Shown: positions 24,124 to 35,805 of the stretch, one piece after another
Layout: each line of letters starts with the position of its first letter
Numbering within the stretch: the stretch's first letter is position 1
Assembly: GCA_026874595.1 (NCBI GenBank)
Contig: CM049322.1
Coordinates: forward strand, 33,932,340 to 33,996,339
Direction of reading: 5' to 3'
DNA from: Sipunculus nudus
Taxonomy: Eukaryota; Annelida; Sipuncula; Golfingiida; Sipunculidae
Length of the DNA stretch: 64,000 bases
Program-made: the position numbers and the translations under genes
Notes under the pieces: model-generated
Told to the model about the DNA's origin: nothing
The model's database searches: none
Seen by the model: the letters and a program-made list of their open reading frames with translations, nothing else

Positions 24124-24608
24124 AGTTCATCCATATGAAGCAAATATAACTACATTCCTAAATTATGTTGTTCTTCTGAAGAAAAATAAATGACAGAAAC
24201 GAAGGCTATGAAGAGGGCCCCTTAGTGACGTATACGGGACGTGCTCCCGGGAGGATGCTGCAGAAAACAGATTTTTTTTATTCCTAGAAAGGTTTAATTT
24301 GTACTTAAAGACACTATGGACAGTGTGTGGTGCCCATGCAAGCACTTTTTTTATATGTTCAGGTCAAAGATTTCAATTGTACACGCTTCCAATAGTTTCT
24401 TATATCTTATAACGTTCTATAGTCGCCCGTCTTGTTAATATAATATAATTATCCTGGTATAATGGTCCGGAATAAGACAGCTATTGTTTGCATTATATCA
24501 TACTGTGGTCCTCTTAAACCTCCCGTCTGTGTTTTGTTGTGGACACGGCACCAAGTTTTGTAGATATTCTTTAATTTACGTCATACCCATTTTCCAACAA
24601 TATGGCAA

Positions 24609-24667
<59 letters not shown>

Positions 24668-24713
24668 GAACATCGTATTATATTGTCTATTATGTGGCCC
24701 TGAATAATACCTT
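24124..24713. other. Spacer with (TA)n tract
   Basis: A (TA)n tract occupies 24613-24663. A short segment near 24450-24480 ('ggtccggaataagacag') resembles pogo-type MITE ends. No gene is seen. Confidence 0.4.
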
Positions 24714-25109
24714 GTTTATTTATTTATTTATTTATTTATTACAACATCTTTCAGGGTAGCCTTTATCAGAATAAAATTCTGTTTACAGAAGGGCCCTGTA
24801 ATACATACATACATCACAATAACATACAATATTCAATAAGTCCAAAAACTAAAATTATATCATACAATCACAAAATTTTAAGCGAAAACGCGGTGACGTA
24901 AACACAGCTAAAGTTAAAGTAGAAATATATGTGGTCAAGTTTCGTTATGAAAAGTATGCAACAGAGTTGCAAAATACATAAAACGAAGTTAAAATAAAAA
25001 TAAAGCACAATTGTGTACAATAAAAATGAAATGTATATATAAAAGACTACATAAGATGCGCATAGGTACGGAAATGAAAATTTAGATGACGCTCAAATAG
25101 TAGTATTAT

Positions 25110-28100
25110 TCAGCTGTATACAAGTAGAAAATGAAAGGTAATGATTCTATCTTGGTATTATATGCAAGGAAATATGTGCGCGCTAGCCTATAAAGCTCTT
25201 TAGATTGTTGGCATTTTTTTAGTCTTGTCGGAAGGCTATTCCATAGAACCTGCCTGCATAAAAAGACGAGGTTTCAGTATTTCCGTGCGTGATTTCGGAA
25301 GATTAACATGGGAATTTACTGATAAACGGGTGTTACACTGATTCATCGATGAACATCACGGGTAAAAGTAAAGTTCTTAATAAGATAAGAGGGGGCGAGT
25401 CCATTGATACATTTATATGTCAATATCGATGAAAGATACATGTATCGTTGATCTATATTCATCCATCCATTGTCATGGATAATTGCCAAGCTGCTGTGCG
25501 AGTGATCATAAATGCCTGAGATAATTCTGGCTGCTCGGCCCCGAAGCCGCTGAATTGGAAGACGAAATGTACGAGCACAATTTCCCCAAACAGTAAGGCC
25601 ATAGTCAATATTTGGTTGAATGGACGCGTGATAATATGTATTCAAATATGTTTTAGGGAGAAATCTGCTAATTCGGTGCAGTAGTCCTGTCTTCGAGCAT
25701 AATTTCTTTATTACTACTTTTGTCTGATTTTTTCCAGGAAAGATAGCGGTCAATTTCAATGCCCAAATGGCGATCATCATCAACACTCACTATATAACAA
25801 TTTCCTACACTAATTGATAGGTTATCGTCAGACCTACGTTGTTTTGAGTTTATTAACATCGAAGCTGATTTTACGGCATTTATTGAAAGCTTATTATTAC
25901 GCATCCAATTAACTACTTGGGAAAGGCCAGTCTGAAGTTTGTTTTGGGCTGTAATAACGTCGGGGCCGTTTACATATATCGTGATATCATCAGCATAGAC
26001 AGAGCATTTCGCTCCAGGGACATTAGCAGGTAAGTCGTTCAGATATATTAAAAAGAGTATTGGACCGAGGACGGTGCTTTGGGGAACACCTGTTGTTATA
26101 GTTTTTACATCCGAAATACTATTTGCGAAGCTTACATATTGTTTTCGATCATTTAAATATGAATGAAACCACTTTAGAGAAGTCTCATAAACTCCATATT
26201 GTTCTAATTTGTTTAAAAGAATACTGTGTATTAGTGAATCAAAGCCCTTTTTTTACATCGAGAAAACACGCAGCATTAAGATTGCCCTGGTCATTTATAG
26301 AGAGCCAGGTGTCAACTAAATGATGAAGAGCAGTTTGAGTGGAGTTATTTGACAGGAAAGCAGTTTGTTCAGTTGAGAGGAGATCATGATTCCGTAAATA
26401 AGCAATAAGAGAAGTTTTGACGTGTTTTTCAAGAATTTTGACAATATAACACGTTACAGATATAGGACGGTAATTACCTATTTCGTTTAATTTACCCTTA
26501 CCTTTATATATTGGGACTACTCTTGCGCATTTCCAGTCATGTGGAACTACTCCAGTAGTAAGAGACTGGTTATAAATATGCGTAAGAGAAGGAGCGAGAA
26601 GATCTGTGGCATCACAAAGCAAAATGCCAGACATATTTAAGAGGTCAAGGCTAGGTTTGCTTTTCAGGTGTTGCAGATAATTAATAACAGTGAGGCTATT
26701 AATTTGTGCCAACTCATAAGTAGAATCAGAAGGATTAATTATATGGAATTGCTTTTGTGCCTCGTCGGTAAACGTATTGGATAATTTCTATACAATTGAG
26801 GTAAAATATTCATTGAGTTCGTCGGCGCTGAAGCTGACAGAGTTATGCTCGCAGCTATTTTTTGGTTGAATCACGTGTTTAAGAGTTTGCCAAATTTGTT
26901 TGGAAGAGGTCGATGAGTTTATTTTATCATGGTAAAAATACCTTTTCTGTGTTCTTATTACGCAGGTCACTCGATTACGTAGAATGCGAAATTGATTCCA
27001 TAAGGCGGGACTGCCATTTTTTATGGCAACTTTTCTAGCTCTTTCACGACGATAAATTAATTGTTGAATGTGTCTAGTCATCCAAGGATTTTTACGGTCA
27101 CGCTTAACACGAAAGGTTTTCAAAGGTGCATGCTCATTGCAGATAGTTAAAAATTCTTCACGCCAGAGTTCCCAGGCTGAGCACACATCGGGTATATCAC
27201 AAAGACAGCGAAATGTGACGGAAGCTTCAATGGCTTGTCTGAAAGCACTAGGGTCGTATCGATTATACGATCTGATAGTGACAAATTTATCTTTATGTAC
27301 ATTATTCTTAACATGGTAATTAAGGTGTGTATGAATTATATAATGGTCACTTAGAGACCAAGGAATAACGCCAGATCTGGAATGTTTTAATTTACAATTA
27401 GTAAAAATCAGATCGATCAAAGTAGAGGATGTAGGGGCCACGCGTGTAGGACATGATATTAGTTGATGGAGGTTAAAGGATGATTCCATATTTAGTAGCT
27501 CAGAATTCAAAGGAGTATCCTGAGCGGAATAATCTATGTTAAAATCCCCTAAAATTACGGTGTGGCGATGTTCCGACATAGCTAGTTCGATATTATTTAT
27601 AAGTTTATATAGATAATTGTGGTCAGAAGAGGGTGGTCTATATGTTGCCGGTCCAGTAAATGTGTTGGCTTGATACAGTCAAGAACTCGGTTTTGTGGGG
27701 AATAGCTGTTTATTCTAAAGTACTTGCAAGGTTACATTTCAATTCTGCAAAAATAATATGACATTAATAAATAAATGTGAATAACGGTGAGCGTACATTA
27801 ATACATTTCGCAATACGTGTAAAGGTTTACATTCTGTTCTCTCCCAAATAAATATAACAGTAACGTTCCTTCAAGTCTTACTCATATGAAGGCACAGGGT
27901 CTTGACCCATTATAACAATAAACCTTTTAGGCTATGGTAATTATTAAACAGACAATTGTTACAATATCATTAATGGAAAGAGACACACTTCAAGAGTAAA
28001 CTAATGAATATTTGAGAGATAAATGAAGTAAAATAAATTAAATGAAACAACTTACCCTGTGCCAGGAATCTGTCTTAAAACTGCATGGGGCTGTTATCAT

Positions 28101-28760
28101 ACCCTTCTCAGTCAGAGAATCAATGACAGAATGAAAAATACACAAGAGTTACCAAGTAACCTGGTCAGCACAGTTGCCATGTCACACGACAAAGTTTGAC
28201 CAATGGATAACTGACACAGGCTTTTTAAGGGTTTAACTTAATTAATAAATAACTGGTAGGTGGCAGCACTGATTGTCTATAATTAAGAAAATAAATTAGC
28301 TACAGGTGGCAGCACTGCTGTGAAGGCAGACTCCCTGAACGGCAACATTATATATACACGCAATTAGTACATGCATGTTGTTCAATATTACATCTACCCA
28401 GACACTTTCGGAGTCATTTTCAGACAATTTAGAACAATACTCGGAACATAAATCATTTCTGACAAGTGTAGCAACTCCTCCGCCATGCCTATTTCTGTCT
28501 TTACGGTAGATATGGTAGCCTCTGATATTTAATTCAGAGTCAGAAATAGTTGAGTCTAACCACGTTTCACTTAGGCAGACTATGTGTACCTTAGATGACT
28601 CTAACAACCATGCTAGTTCATCGAGTTTAGGCAGCAGACTCCTGATATTCAAGAAGATTATACTAAGTCCTCGGTTGTTATAAAGCTTCTTTAGGAAAGT
28701 ATTAGATATACTGTTAAAGTCAGGCGTGTCGGCAGCGTTATTTAATTTAGAGGAGGACAT
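25110..28760 (-). pseudogene. LINE ORF2: endonuclease-reverse transcriptase, broken
   Basis: ORF2 nicks target DNA and reverse-transcribes the element RNA. The start (28760) reads MSSSKLNN, followed by endonuclease motifs NIRSLLPKLDEL, LSETWLD and RKDRNRHGGGVA. After the inserted LTR (27643-28347) come TYRPP, GDFNID and SLSDH. The reverse transcriptase shows NYRPIS, the QTAFL region and the catalytic YADD at 25986-25997. Its C-terminal part contains LTVWGNCARTFRLPIQRL. Breaks: an in-frame TAG near 26785, a frameshift in an A-run near 26240, another near 25785, and stops after about 25343. Family membership is clear from motif order; activity is excluded by the lesions. Confidence 0.88.
27643..28347 (-). 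mobile_element. Solo-LTR-like insertion in the LINE endonuclease
   Basis: The insertion starts TGTTGCCG and ends CGGCAACA, an 8-bp inverted repeat with the TG...CA ends of LTRs. It interrupts the codons for ACIY|RPP of the endonuclease. Excision of the 705 bp plus one flanking CTATA/TTATA (near-identical 5-bp duplications) restores that reading frame. On the minus strand AATAAA lies about 65 nt before the 3' end, as expected for an LTR polyadenylation signal. No internal retroelement genes adjoin it, so it is a solo LTR or an LTR-like non-autonomous element. Confidence 0.75.
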
Positions 28761-28802
28761 ATCGTCAAGTTGATGATTATGATTCGGAGGAATGGACGTA
28801 GT

Positions 28803-30585
28803 TCATAACACCGAATCATCCGACACTTCTGAATGTGATGAAAGAGAAGTTGCCATTAAAATAACATCCTGTATGTTTGACCTAAAGGCTTTATTACCTT
28901 TCTTATTTAGGTGAAGTTGGTCAGATATAAGAATTGAAGGGCCAAGGTCATCATTTATTAAGAGTGACAACCCATTTTTGTTTGCATAGAGTTCAAGGGC
29001 AGCATTTATTAGTTTGATTCTTCTAAAATAAACCTGTGAGGGCCGTTGAATGATCGTGCTCATTGTGACATGTTTAACAAAGGGGTTCTGTTGAATAACT
29101 ATTTCGAGTTTTCGGAATTTGCGGATGGTGATATCAGCGCTTTCATGGCTGACATGGTTGGTGCCTACATGTATTATAAGGTATTTAGATTTTACATATT
29201 TAATCTTTTCAACTGCGTGTTCAAATGTGTATGCACTAGTCCACTGTTACCTGTGCTTTGGTTGATGCAGAGAGAGAAACAGAGTCTATGTTTTTGATCA
29301 TTGAATCTCCAAGTACAGTTACATCAGGAGGCTGGTAAGTAGTTTGAGTTGACGATGAGACCGTTCGAGGTTCGGATGGGTCGTAGTCGGAAAACAAGTC
29401 TGTCACGTCGTCACCGACGGCCGAGTCGAATGGAGGCTTGATTACAGCTGACATATCATCCTCTGAATACGATTGTGAATGGTTTAAACTTGCAGGAGAA
29501 TCCAGGAGTTTATCAGGAGACTGAGAGATCTCACAAGGGTGAGAGTCGTCAGGAGTATTGGATATGCGCAGGCTTTGTTCGTGAACCGAGTTACAGCGAC
29601 AGTGAGGACAACAATGAGTGTTTTTTGTGTGCATGTCTATAGCTTGTTGCAAGTTTTGGTTAATCTCAATCAATATTTTGATTTTAGAGGACAGAGACTG
29701 TAACACACTGGGTATATTTCTGCAGGCATGGCAGGTCCATATTCCTTGTGTCACTCTCACCAACACACACGGGGTGTTACCAGACCATACAAATGCAGCA
29801 ACGAACCATTGGTTGGTCAGCGAACTCTCTGCCGTGGCGGCATTGTTCCGTGCAGTGAAATTCTCCAGTGAGGCAGTTTGACGGTTTAGTTGTTGTTGAT
29901 TCTTTCTTTTGTTTATTGTTACTTGGTTGCCGTTTGCCCGCGTTTCGTTTGCTCCGCTTCGGTGGGCTGGCTTGGGTACGAGCTTCGTTTGGGCTTAGAG
30001 GTTCTGCGAGGTCTTTTGTTGTTTTGTCTTTACCGGATTGTTGTTGGTTTTGAATGTCTGGAGATATTGTACAGAATAGTTGTGAAGGCAGTGGTGATTT
30101 CAAAGGAATTGACGAGTTAAAGTTGTCCAATACAGAACTGGGTGACAATTCAATTGGAGCAATATCTTGAGTTTCAGAATAAAATATTTTAGATGTCATT
30201 ATTCTCTCTGATGTCGTGTTGGCCTTGCTGATAACAGATCGATCAATGCTCGGCGAAATCAACGTTTCAGTAAGACGGGTCTGAACTTCATTGTTCAGGC
30301 CATTCGAGATGAACCAAGATTTACAATTTCTAACAGGGGTGGGCACCAACGGCAGCAGCACTCCCATTTCTTTCTTTATTTTTGAGAAACACTTAGCTTT
30401 GTTAAAGCTCAGCAGCTCGTCTTTAAGCATAAATTTTATCCAGTTTATATATTTTTTATTAATTTTTATAAAATTTCTAACCAGCGATGTTTTGTGTTGT
30501 CAACATGTTCATTTAGTTCTTCAATAACACTGATTGGTAGTTTGTCAAGTATTTCATTTGATTTACTGATCATCTCATCTGACAT
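28803..30585 (-). pseudogene. LINE ORF1: PHD finger plus SGNH esterase, broken
   Basis: ORF1 proteins of CR1/L2-type LINEs bind element RNA, and some carry an esterase. The likely start is at 30585 (MSDEMISKSNEILDKLP). A cysteine-rich PHD-like segment crosses 29830-29700 (HCTEQCRHG..., MVRCCICMVW, then WTCHAC in another frame). The esterase follows: block I VTVLGDSM near 29310, the GTN block (HVGTNHV) near 29150, and the DQLHLNKKG block near 28910. Breaks: a TAA at 30466-30468, a frameshift between 29766 and 29777, and another near 29236. The frame ends about 43 nt before the ORF2 start. Confidence 0.8.
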
Positions 30586-30650
30586 GATTGCGAGCAGATT
30601 TTGACCAAAAGAACACAGCCTTTACAGTCAAATAAACAGGGACAAGGCTA

Positions 30651-31400
30651 TCGTCCTTGGCCTTAGGTCGTAGCGCAGTTACCCCAGGTGACGATTCGTG
30701 TCACTCAAGGGTGGCGAACAATGAGTCTAATTTAAAGAGAACTTACTGTGAAGTGAGTTCAGTTCTTCCTTAGGTTCAACAGCGTATGTAAAGTTAATCA
30801 CATTTCATCACATCACTAGATGACAGGAGTTGAGCGTCAATATTGATAAATATCCAGGTTAAAATGAGTTAAAAACGAGAGTAGAACTTTTCATGACCGG
30901 TCAGTTCAACGCATGCGCATAGACATGTTATATTAGACATGTGAATATCATTGTATTCGACCCAAGTGCAATGAAGAAGAAAAATAAATGAGTCATTGTT
31001 TGTGAAGATAGGGCCAATATTGACAACGTTATGATGGAAATAAGGTTTTAAGGTGTTTTGACGACCTTGATCTCGAACTTTGAACTATTAAAAATACACA
31101 TACAGCTTCAAGAAATCATCCCGATATATGATATGTGTAGGTTACAAAATAGTTCCAGCAGATCTTTGGCCTGTAGAATACTAAATATAAGACAGGAGAA
31201 CAAGCAAGAAGGCGAAATTGAGGACAACTGACAACAGATAGACATACTCTCAAAATGATACATCTGAGATAACAGATAACTAAAAAATCTTATGGAGAAG
31301 GTTAAGAGGAACAAAATGATCCATAGTTTAGAAAAGGTAAGGTTTATAAAATTGGAGATGTAACCAAACAATGAAATATTCGGGTTTTTCGAGTGTTTCC
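30651..31400. other. Spacer upstream of the LINE
   Basis: No gene, inverted repeat or array is evident. The 5' untranslated part of the LINE probably extends some way into this stretch, but its end cannot be read without a second copy. Confidence 0.4.
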
Positions 31401-31513
31401 TAGCCGCGTATGATTAGCTGTTTAATCAGGCTCAGCGGTTACCGTCTAGCGGTCTTCCTCTTCATGACAGTCCTCGAGGCCCGAGCGGCTACAGACATAT
31501 CAGCGGCGCTCTT

Positions 31514-31651
31514 ATTGGTCGGCAACGATGAACAATCCCACGTACGATGGTGGAAGCCGATCAGCAGCCGCCATTGGTCAGCTATGATAAACAATTAATC
31601 CCACGATGGTGCTCGGAAGCCGCTTGGGCCCATTGGATTCAATTTTATATG
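31514..31651 (+). promoter_or_regulatory. Promoter-like block: three ATTGG boxes and TATA
   Basis: ATTGG (inverted CCAAT) occurs at 31514-31518, 31573-31577 and 31632-31636, exactly 59 bp apart. The first two head a diverged direct repeat that also contains AACAATCCCACG / TTAATCCCACG and GGAAGCCG. TTTTATATG follows at 31643-31651, so a start site near 31675 would be expected. The block is GC-richer than its surroundings. It is followed by an exon-like segment ending CG|GTAAGC at 31850. CCAAT boxes are NF-Y sites in animals. Transcription itself is inferred. Confidence 0.5.
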
Positions 31652-31674
31652 CATGCAAGAGATACGTTCGTGCC

Positions 31675-31850
31675 ACGCCGTCGGTAGGTTGGAAATGGAG
31701 AGTTTATACAGCAGGTCGCTCAGGGTTCTCCGTCAGTCGTTTCATACTTTGTGTCTCTATATTACTATAGCGGTGGTATAAGGCTACATAGGGACCATTG
31801 AGACAAGTTTTAATAGTGATTTAAATGGCCTGTGACACAACCAAGTGTCG
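31675..31850 (+). other. Candidate first exon of the lectin gene
   Basis: ATG at 31825 has an in-frame TAA immediately before it and a favourable context (AAATGG). It encodes MACDTTKC and part of an arginine codon before the donor CG|GTAAGC (phase 2). Joined to 37486-37524 and 37632-37684, the frame stays open into the lectin gene. The alternative is an untranslated exon, or an exon of a gene not otherwise visible. The start at 31675 is only estimated from the TATA position. Confidence 0.35.
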
Positions 31851-32579
31851 GTAAGCATTGCCTGATCTATGTGTCGGTCCGTGTCGCGCTGTGTCGAGAC
31901 GCGTGTCGGCCTATAGGTGGGATCGGTCTTTAACAGGCCATGGACGCATCGTTTATGAAAAGGTGGTGGTAATATTGCATCATAACCAATATGTCGGTTG
32001 AGTTATGTTTCTGCATTTTCTTTTGAGTACAGACAATCTTATTAAAGATCCGCTGTTCTTCAGAGTTCATTTGACTGTGACGAGTTCCTTTGTGCAAGAT
32101 CATCGTAAGCCGTTTAATCCGATATGCAGAGACACAGAAATGTCTGAAAATATATTCTTTTACTGAACACCGGCTGCGATACCTTACAAGTGAAATAAAA
32201 TATTCAAGTTCGCCTTAAGACTGGTTTACCTAATAAATATACAAAAAATGCAATTAGTTTATTTAAATATGCTTAGGATCAAGGAAGGGATATTTAATGT
32301 CACATACATAAAATACTTCTAGGTTTGCCTTGTCCATATTATTGTCAACAAGAAACAAAAATTGTCACCATGCAGTTTGCTAAAGTAAAATATCAATGCT
32401 ATCATTAAAATACCTGCATGTGATGGTACGCACTAAACTTGTCTTTTTACATTTGTCGGTCTTGGTTTTGAATACATGTCCTAAAAGCAGCAGTTGGATT
32501 TATAATACGAATATACATGAAAATACAGACTCCTAGAAATATTACAATACACGGGATCACGCCAATGTACTCAATATAA

Positions 32580-34198
32580 TATACTGTGGTTGCCTTCTTA
32601 ATTGTGGTGGCTTCAAATTCGCGTTATTCACGGATGCCCTGTCACCGCGAAATTGAAACCACGCAGATTTAAATACATACATGGCCATGAACATAGAATT
32701 TAGAAACTGCCGATATTCGTGATTAATCTTCAGCCACGTAGTGATGTTCATCGAGCCTGGTGTATTTACTTTAACTTAAAGTGATTCAGGGAGAATAACG
32801 AGGGCCATTTATAAAAGTAGGCCTATCGTTTTGCTTTGATGCGAAAACCGTGACCTTTTGCATTTTTTCCTGCTGCCCAGCACGACTGGAAATTAAGTGT
32901 CAATGCATGCGCGGCAGTAATATTTTAAAATATATAAACAGTAAAATAAAAAATGCACGCGTGCACGTTTTTCTTGCGGTGTTCCACCTGTATTTCAACT
33001 AGTGACCCTTATGGGATTCACTTGAAGTGTATGTGTGCCAAGTATATGACATCCATTGGCGCCTAAAATGAATATTTAATAGTAGGTACTCTTTCACATT
33101 GTGCCGTAATTAGTTATAATTAATGAATAAAATGTGCTACCTGAAGTATAGTCTCTTACACAGACACACGGTGGCGCTCCGCAACCCCCCAGTGGTCAAT
33201 CGGAGCCTGTGGAAGAGGCTACTGGTCAGACTGACGCATTATTTTCACTATATATTATCATTGTAAATAAAGGTGAATTGCATGCATACCTGACCACATA
33301 TTGACAGTTCCGGCCCATTGGCCTGAGAGACCAAACTGAACTCTGTTTACAAATGTGGAGAAAGTGGCGCCTCATGTGACTCGTTTGAGAACTATGGGCC
33401 TAGTTCTGTCTCAGTCTGAAGATGGCAGCACCTCCTGGAGCAAACTGTGGAAAAGGCACACCTCTCACAGCATCTTGTGTCAAATTTTTTTCTCTGCAGA
33501 TAAAAATATTTTCTTCGCATGATTAAAAAGCTAAAATCCTATATTATCCAATAATAGAAGCCACATATTGATGGCCCTCCTATTAGTTTGAGGGTGACAC
33601 CCTTCAGCCCGGCCCTGTCATATTACATTTAGTCCGGTGGACCTACACAAAATGGGCCAAGTGCTCAAATTGTCGCTCACACCTATGTGAAGGAGGCTAC
33701 CTAAATTAGTGAACGTAGCCGCTATAGGGTAGCGCCACCTTGTATCTGTGTAAAGGACTAATGCTGATGTCACAACCGATATCCAATGACGCGCCAAACT
33801 ATGTTTGATAACCTTAATTCTGGCCTTATCAAGACAGTTTCCCTAAAGTTATTACACAATTGTGTAGTCACAGGTTGGTTTCTCACACTTTTACTGACAT
33901 GTGAGTTTTATTTATTGAGAGTTAGCCCTGAACTAATTACAGCCAGCGTGGCCAATGCTTCCTGCACGCCTCTGCTCATCCGCCGTGGCTCTTCAAACAT
34001 GCGATATCCGGAAAGTGATATAGTGGGCATAAAATAGATAAAAGTTAAATGATTTATGAAATAATTTGGTCACTACATTTAAAGTTTTATATTTGATAGG
34101 TAAAATATACTGCTACACTAATGACAGAGCGCGAAAAAGGAACCCCGTGAAAAAACGCGAAAATTCAGCCCCGCCGATATAAAGGCAACCACAGTATA
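32580..34198. mobile_element. Terminal-inverted-repeat element, 1.6 kb
   Basis: The left end TATACTGTGGTTGCCTT and the right end are perfectly inverted over 17 bp (right arm 34182-34198). No transposase frame is found, so it is non-autonomous; the TA at the tips suggests a TA target. Left-end relatives appear near 11423 and 39832. A second element (33149-33760) sits inside. Confidence 0.75.
33149..33760. mobile_element. Nested MITE with about 30-bp inverted ends
   Basis: The left end TAGTCTCTTACACAGACAC and the opposite-strand right end TAGTCCTTTACACAGATAC continue into GGTGGCGCT on both sides. Only a few mismatches separate the arms. It lies wholly within 32580-34198, so it inserted later. 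Non-coding. Confidence 0.7.
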
Positions 34199-35317
34199 CA
34201 CAAGAGCACGGCAAACGTGCACAATAATCCCGTCTGATGACCTGTGACCAATGCTCTTATTATATATGCGTGAAATTTGCCGAGATTAATTTCAGGAGAG
34301 AAACAGTATTGGTTAATATCTATAGTGAGTCTGAATATTCATAAGATTTTTGGTAAGTCATCACGGCGCCACCAAAGTCTGCTGACCTCTGCCCTCATTA
34401 AATAGGCCTATGCATTGATTTTGTCGGGAATCGAACTTAGGCGATATATTTTTTAGGTAATAAGTTTCGTGAAAATCCCTCGCATCCCTAATACGTTGTT
34501 GCTGTGACACTTAAGGTTATCAGACAGGCACTGGGTATATCACAGCACGTCCCGTCATAGACGGGCATTTCAAAATATTCTTTTGCAATTGTCCCCTAAT
34601 GATTCAAAGGTTGCACAGATGCTTTTATACACGGATTATCATCTGTTTAATAAAAGTTTTGCGTTCAACATATAGTAGGTTGATTGAAATTCGTTTTGGA
34701 TATTTTCCAATTATCCATTGTATGAAAAAAAGTAAGCGACTTTCAGACAGTATGTGTATTTCTGTAACATTGATTTGTCCTTCAGAGCAGTAAGTGTATG
34801 CCATGCATACAGGCGAGCTTAAATATACAGCTACTAGTATGACAAATATAGACATAAACCTGGATCACACAGAACAAGGTATGTTTCAATGCATGTACCT
34901 TTAAGCCTTTTTCGAATAACCTTGTCTACGGAATACACAAGGTCGACGACCTGAAACGCATGTTAACGTTCATATCTGCTGGTATTGATAGCATATTATG
35001 TTATTTATCTCTCACACCCAGAGCTCTCAATTTAATTTTTACAAATTCTGCAGCAGCTCGTGCATGGTCAGTAAGGTTCTATTAATACGAACTCTGCAAT
35101 ATTTTTTAACATTAACTTCTGATGATTAAAAATATATAAGATGATTCATATTTAATATCTTTGTCGGTTCCTTAATTCATGGTACATAAAAAACCGGTTT
35201 AAAAGAAAATATCTCAAAATGGATACCTGTGGCAGAAATGTTTGACATTATATACCTGGGTACTGTGGTATTACTGTACCAGATATTGGCGTCGAATCAT
35301 TTTGAAAGGTGGAGGGG
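34199..35317. other. Spacer, nothing recognised
   Basis: AT-rich sequence with only short overlapping frames on opposite strands (34599-34855), which I take as chance. No repeat ends seen. Confidence 0.4.
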
Positions 35318-35498
35318 CAGAAGCGGATCCAGGGGTGTCAAGGGGATCCGGACCCCCCCCCCCCCCCCCCCCCCCGCTCCCTCCTTTATCCATCGAGCCT
35401 CTTCTGCGGACCTGGGGACCTTTTGTTTTTTAGGTTTTCCATTAGTACTCCTGGGTTGGACCCGCCCCCTTTTTTCCTAAATCTTGGATCCGCCCCTG
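35318..35498. mobile_element. hAT-type MITE with C23 tract
   Basis: The ends CAGAAGCGGATCCAGGGG and (opposite strand) CAGGGGCGGATCCAAGAT form the inverted repeat. Flanks TGGAGGGG and AGGAGGAG match at six of eight positions, compatible with an old 8-bp duplication. A run of 23 C (35353-35375) lies inside and creates proline-rich chance frames. Confidence 0.65.
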
Positions 35499-35598
35499 AG
35501 GAGGAGTGGGTGGGGACACTGTGCTTCCAATTCTCTGACAGATTTAGATACCGTTCTGCTGAGTCCTGTGGAGTGTCTTCACCTTCATCCATGTAAAG

Positions 35599-35805
35599 CA
35601 GTGGCGGATCCAGGATTTAGAAAAAAAAAGGGGGGGGGGGGGGGTTCAACCAAGGAAGACCATTGAAAAACCAAAAAAAAGACCACTATGTCCAGAAAAG
35701 GGGGGGGGGGTCCAGGCGGCAAAATTTTGTCTGAAACCCTTTAAAAAGCTTGCAGCAGATGAATAGGGGGAGGGGGTCTGGACCCCTCCCCTAGATCCGC
35801 TTCTG
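35599..35805. mobile_element. Second hAT-type MITE of the same family
   Basis: The ends CAGTGGCGGATCCAGGAT and (opposite strand) CAGAAGCGGATCTAGGGG match those of the element 100 bp to the left. The interior holds long G runs. The flanking 8-bp sequences are not clearly duplicated. Non-coding. Confidence 0.65.

Larger units (their letters stand above)
24714..30650 (-). mobile_element. CR1/L2-like LINE, decayed
   Basis: A minus-strand non-LTR retrotransposon with two open frames in the usual order. ORF1 (PHD finger plus SGNH esterase) is followed by ORF2 (AP-type endonuclease plus reverse transcriptase). The 3' end is a (TAAA)n tail at about 24714-24742, typical of CR1/L2 relatives. Both frames carry stops and frameshifts, and a 705-bp solo-LTR-like insertion splits the endonuclease. 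The 5' boundary is not resolved; the ORF1 start is near 30585. It is not capable of transposition as it stands. Confidence 0.88.

Noticed and set aside
26123-30120. Plus-strand frames across the LINE
   Set aside because: They are antisense shadows of ORF1 and ORF2.
35229-35666. Proline-rich frames in several phases
   Set aside because: Produced by a C23 homopolymer and G runs inside two hAT-type MITEs.
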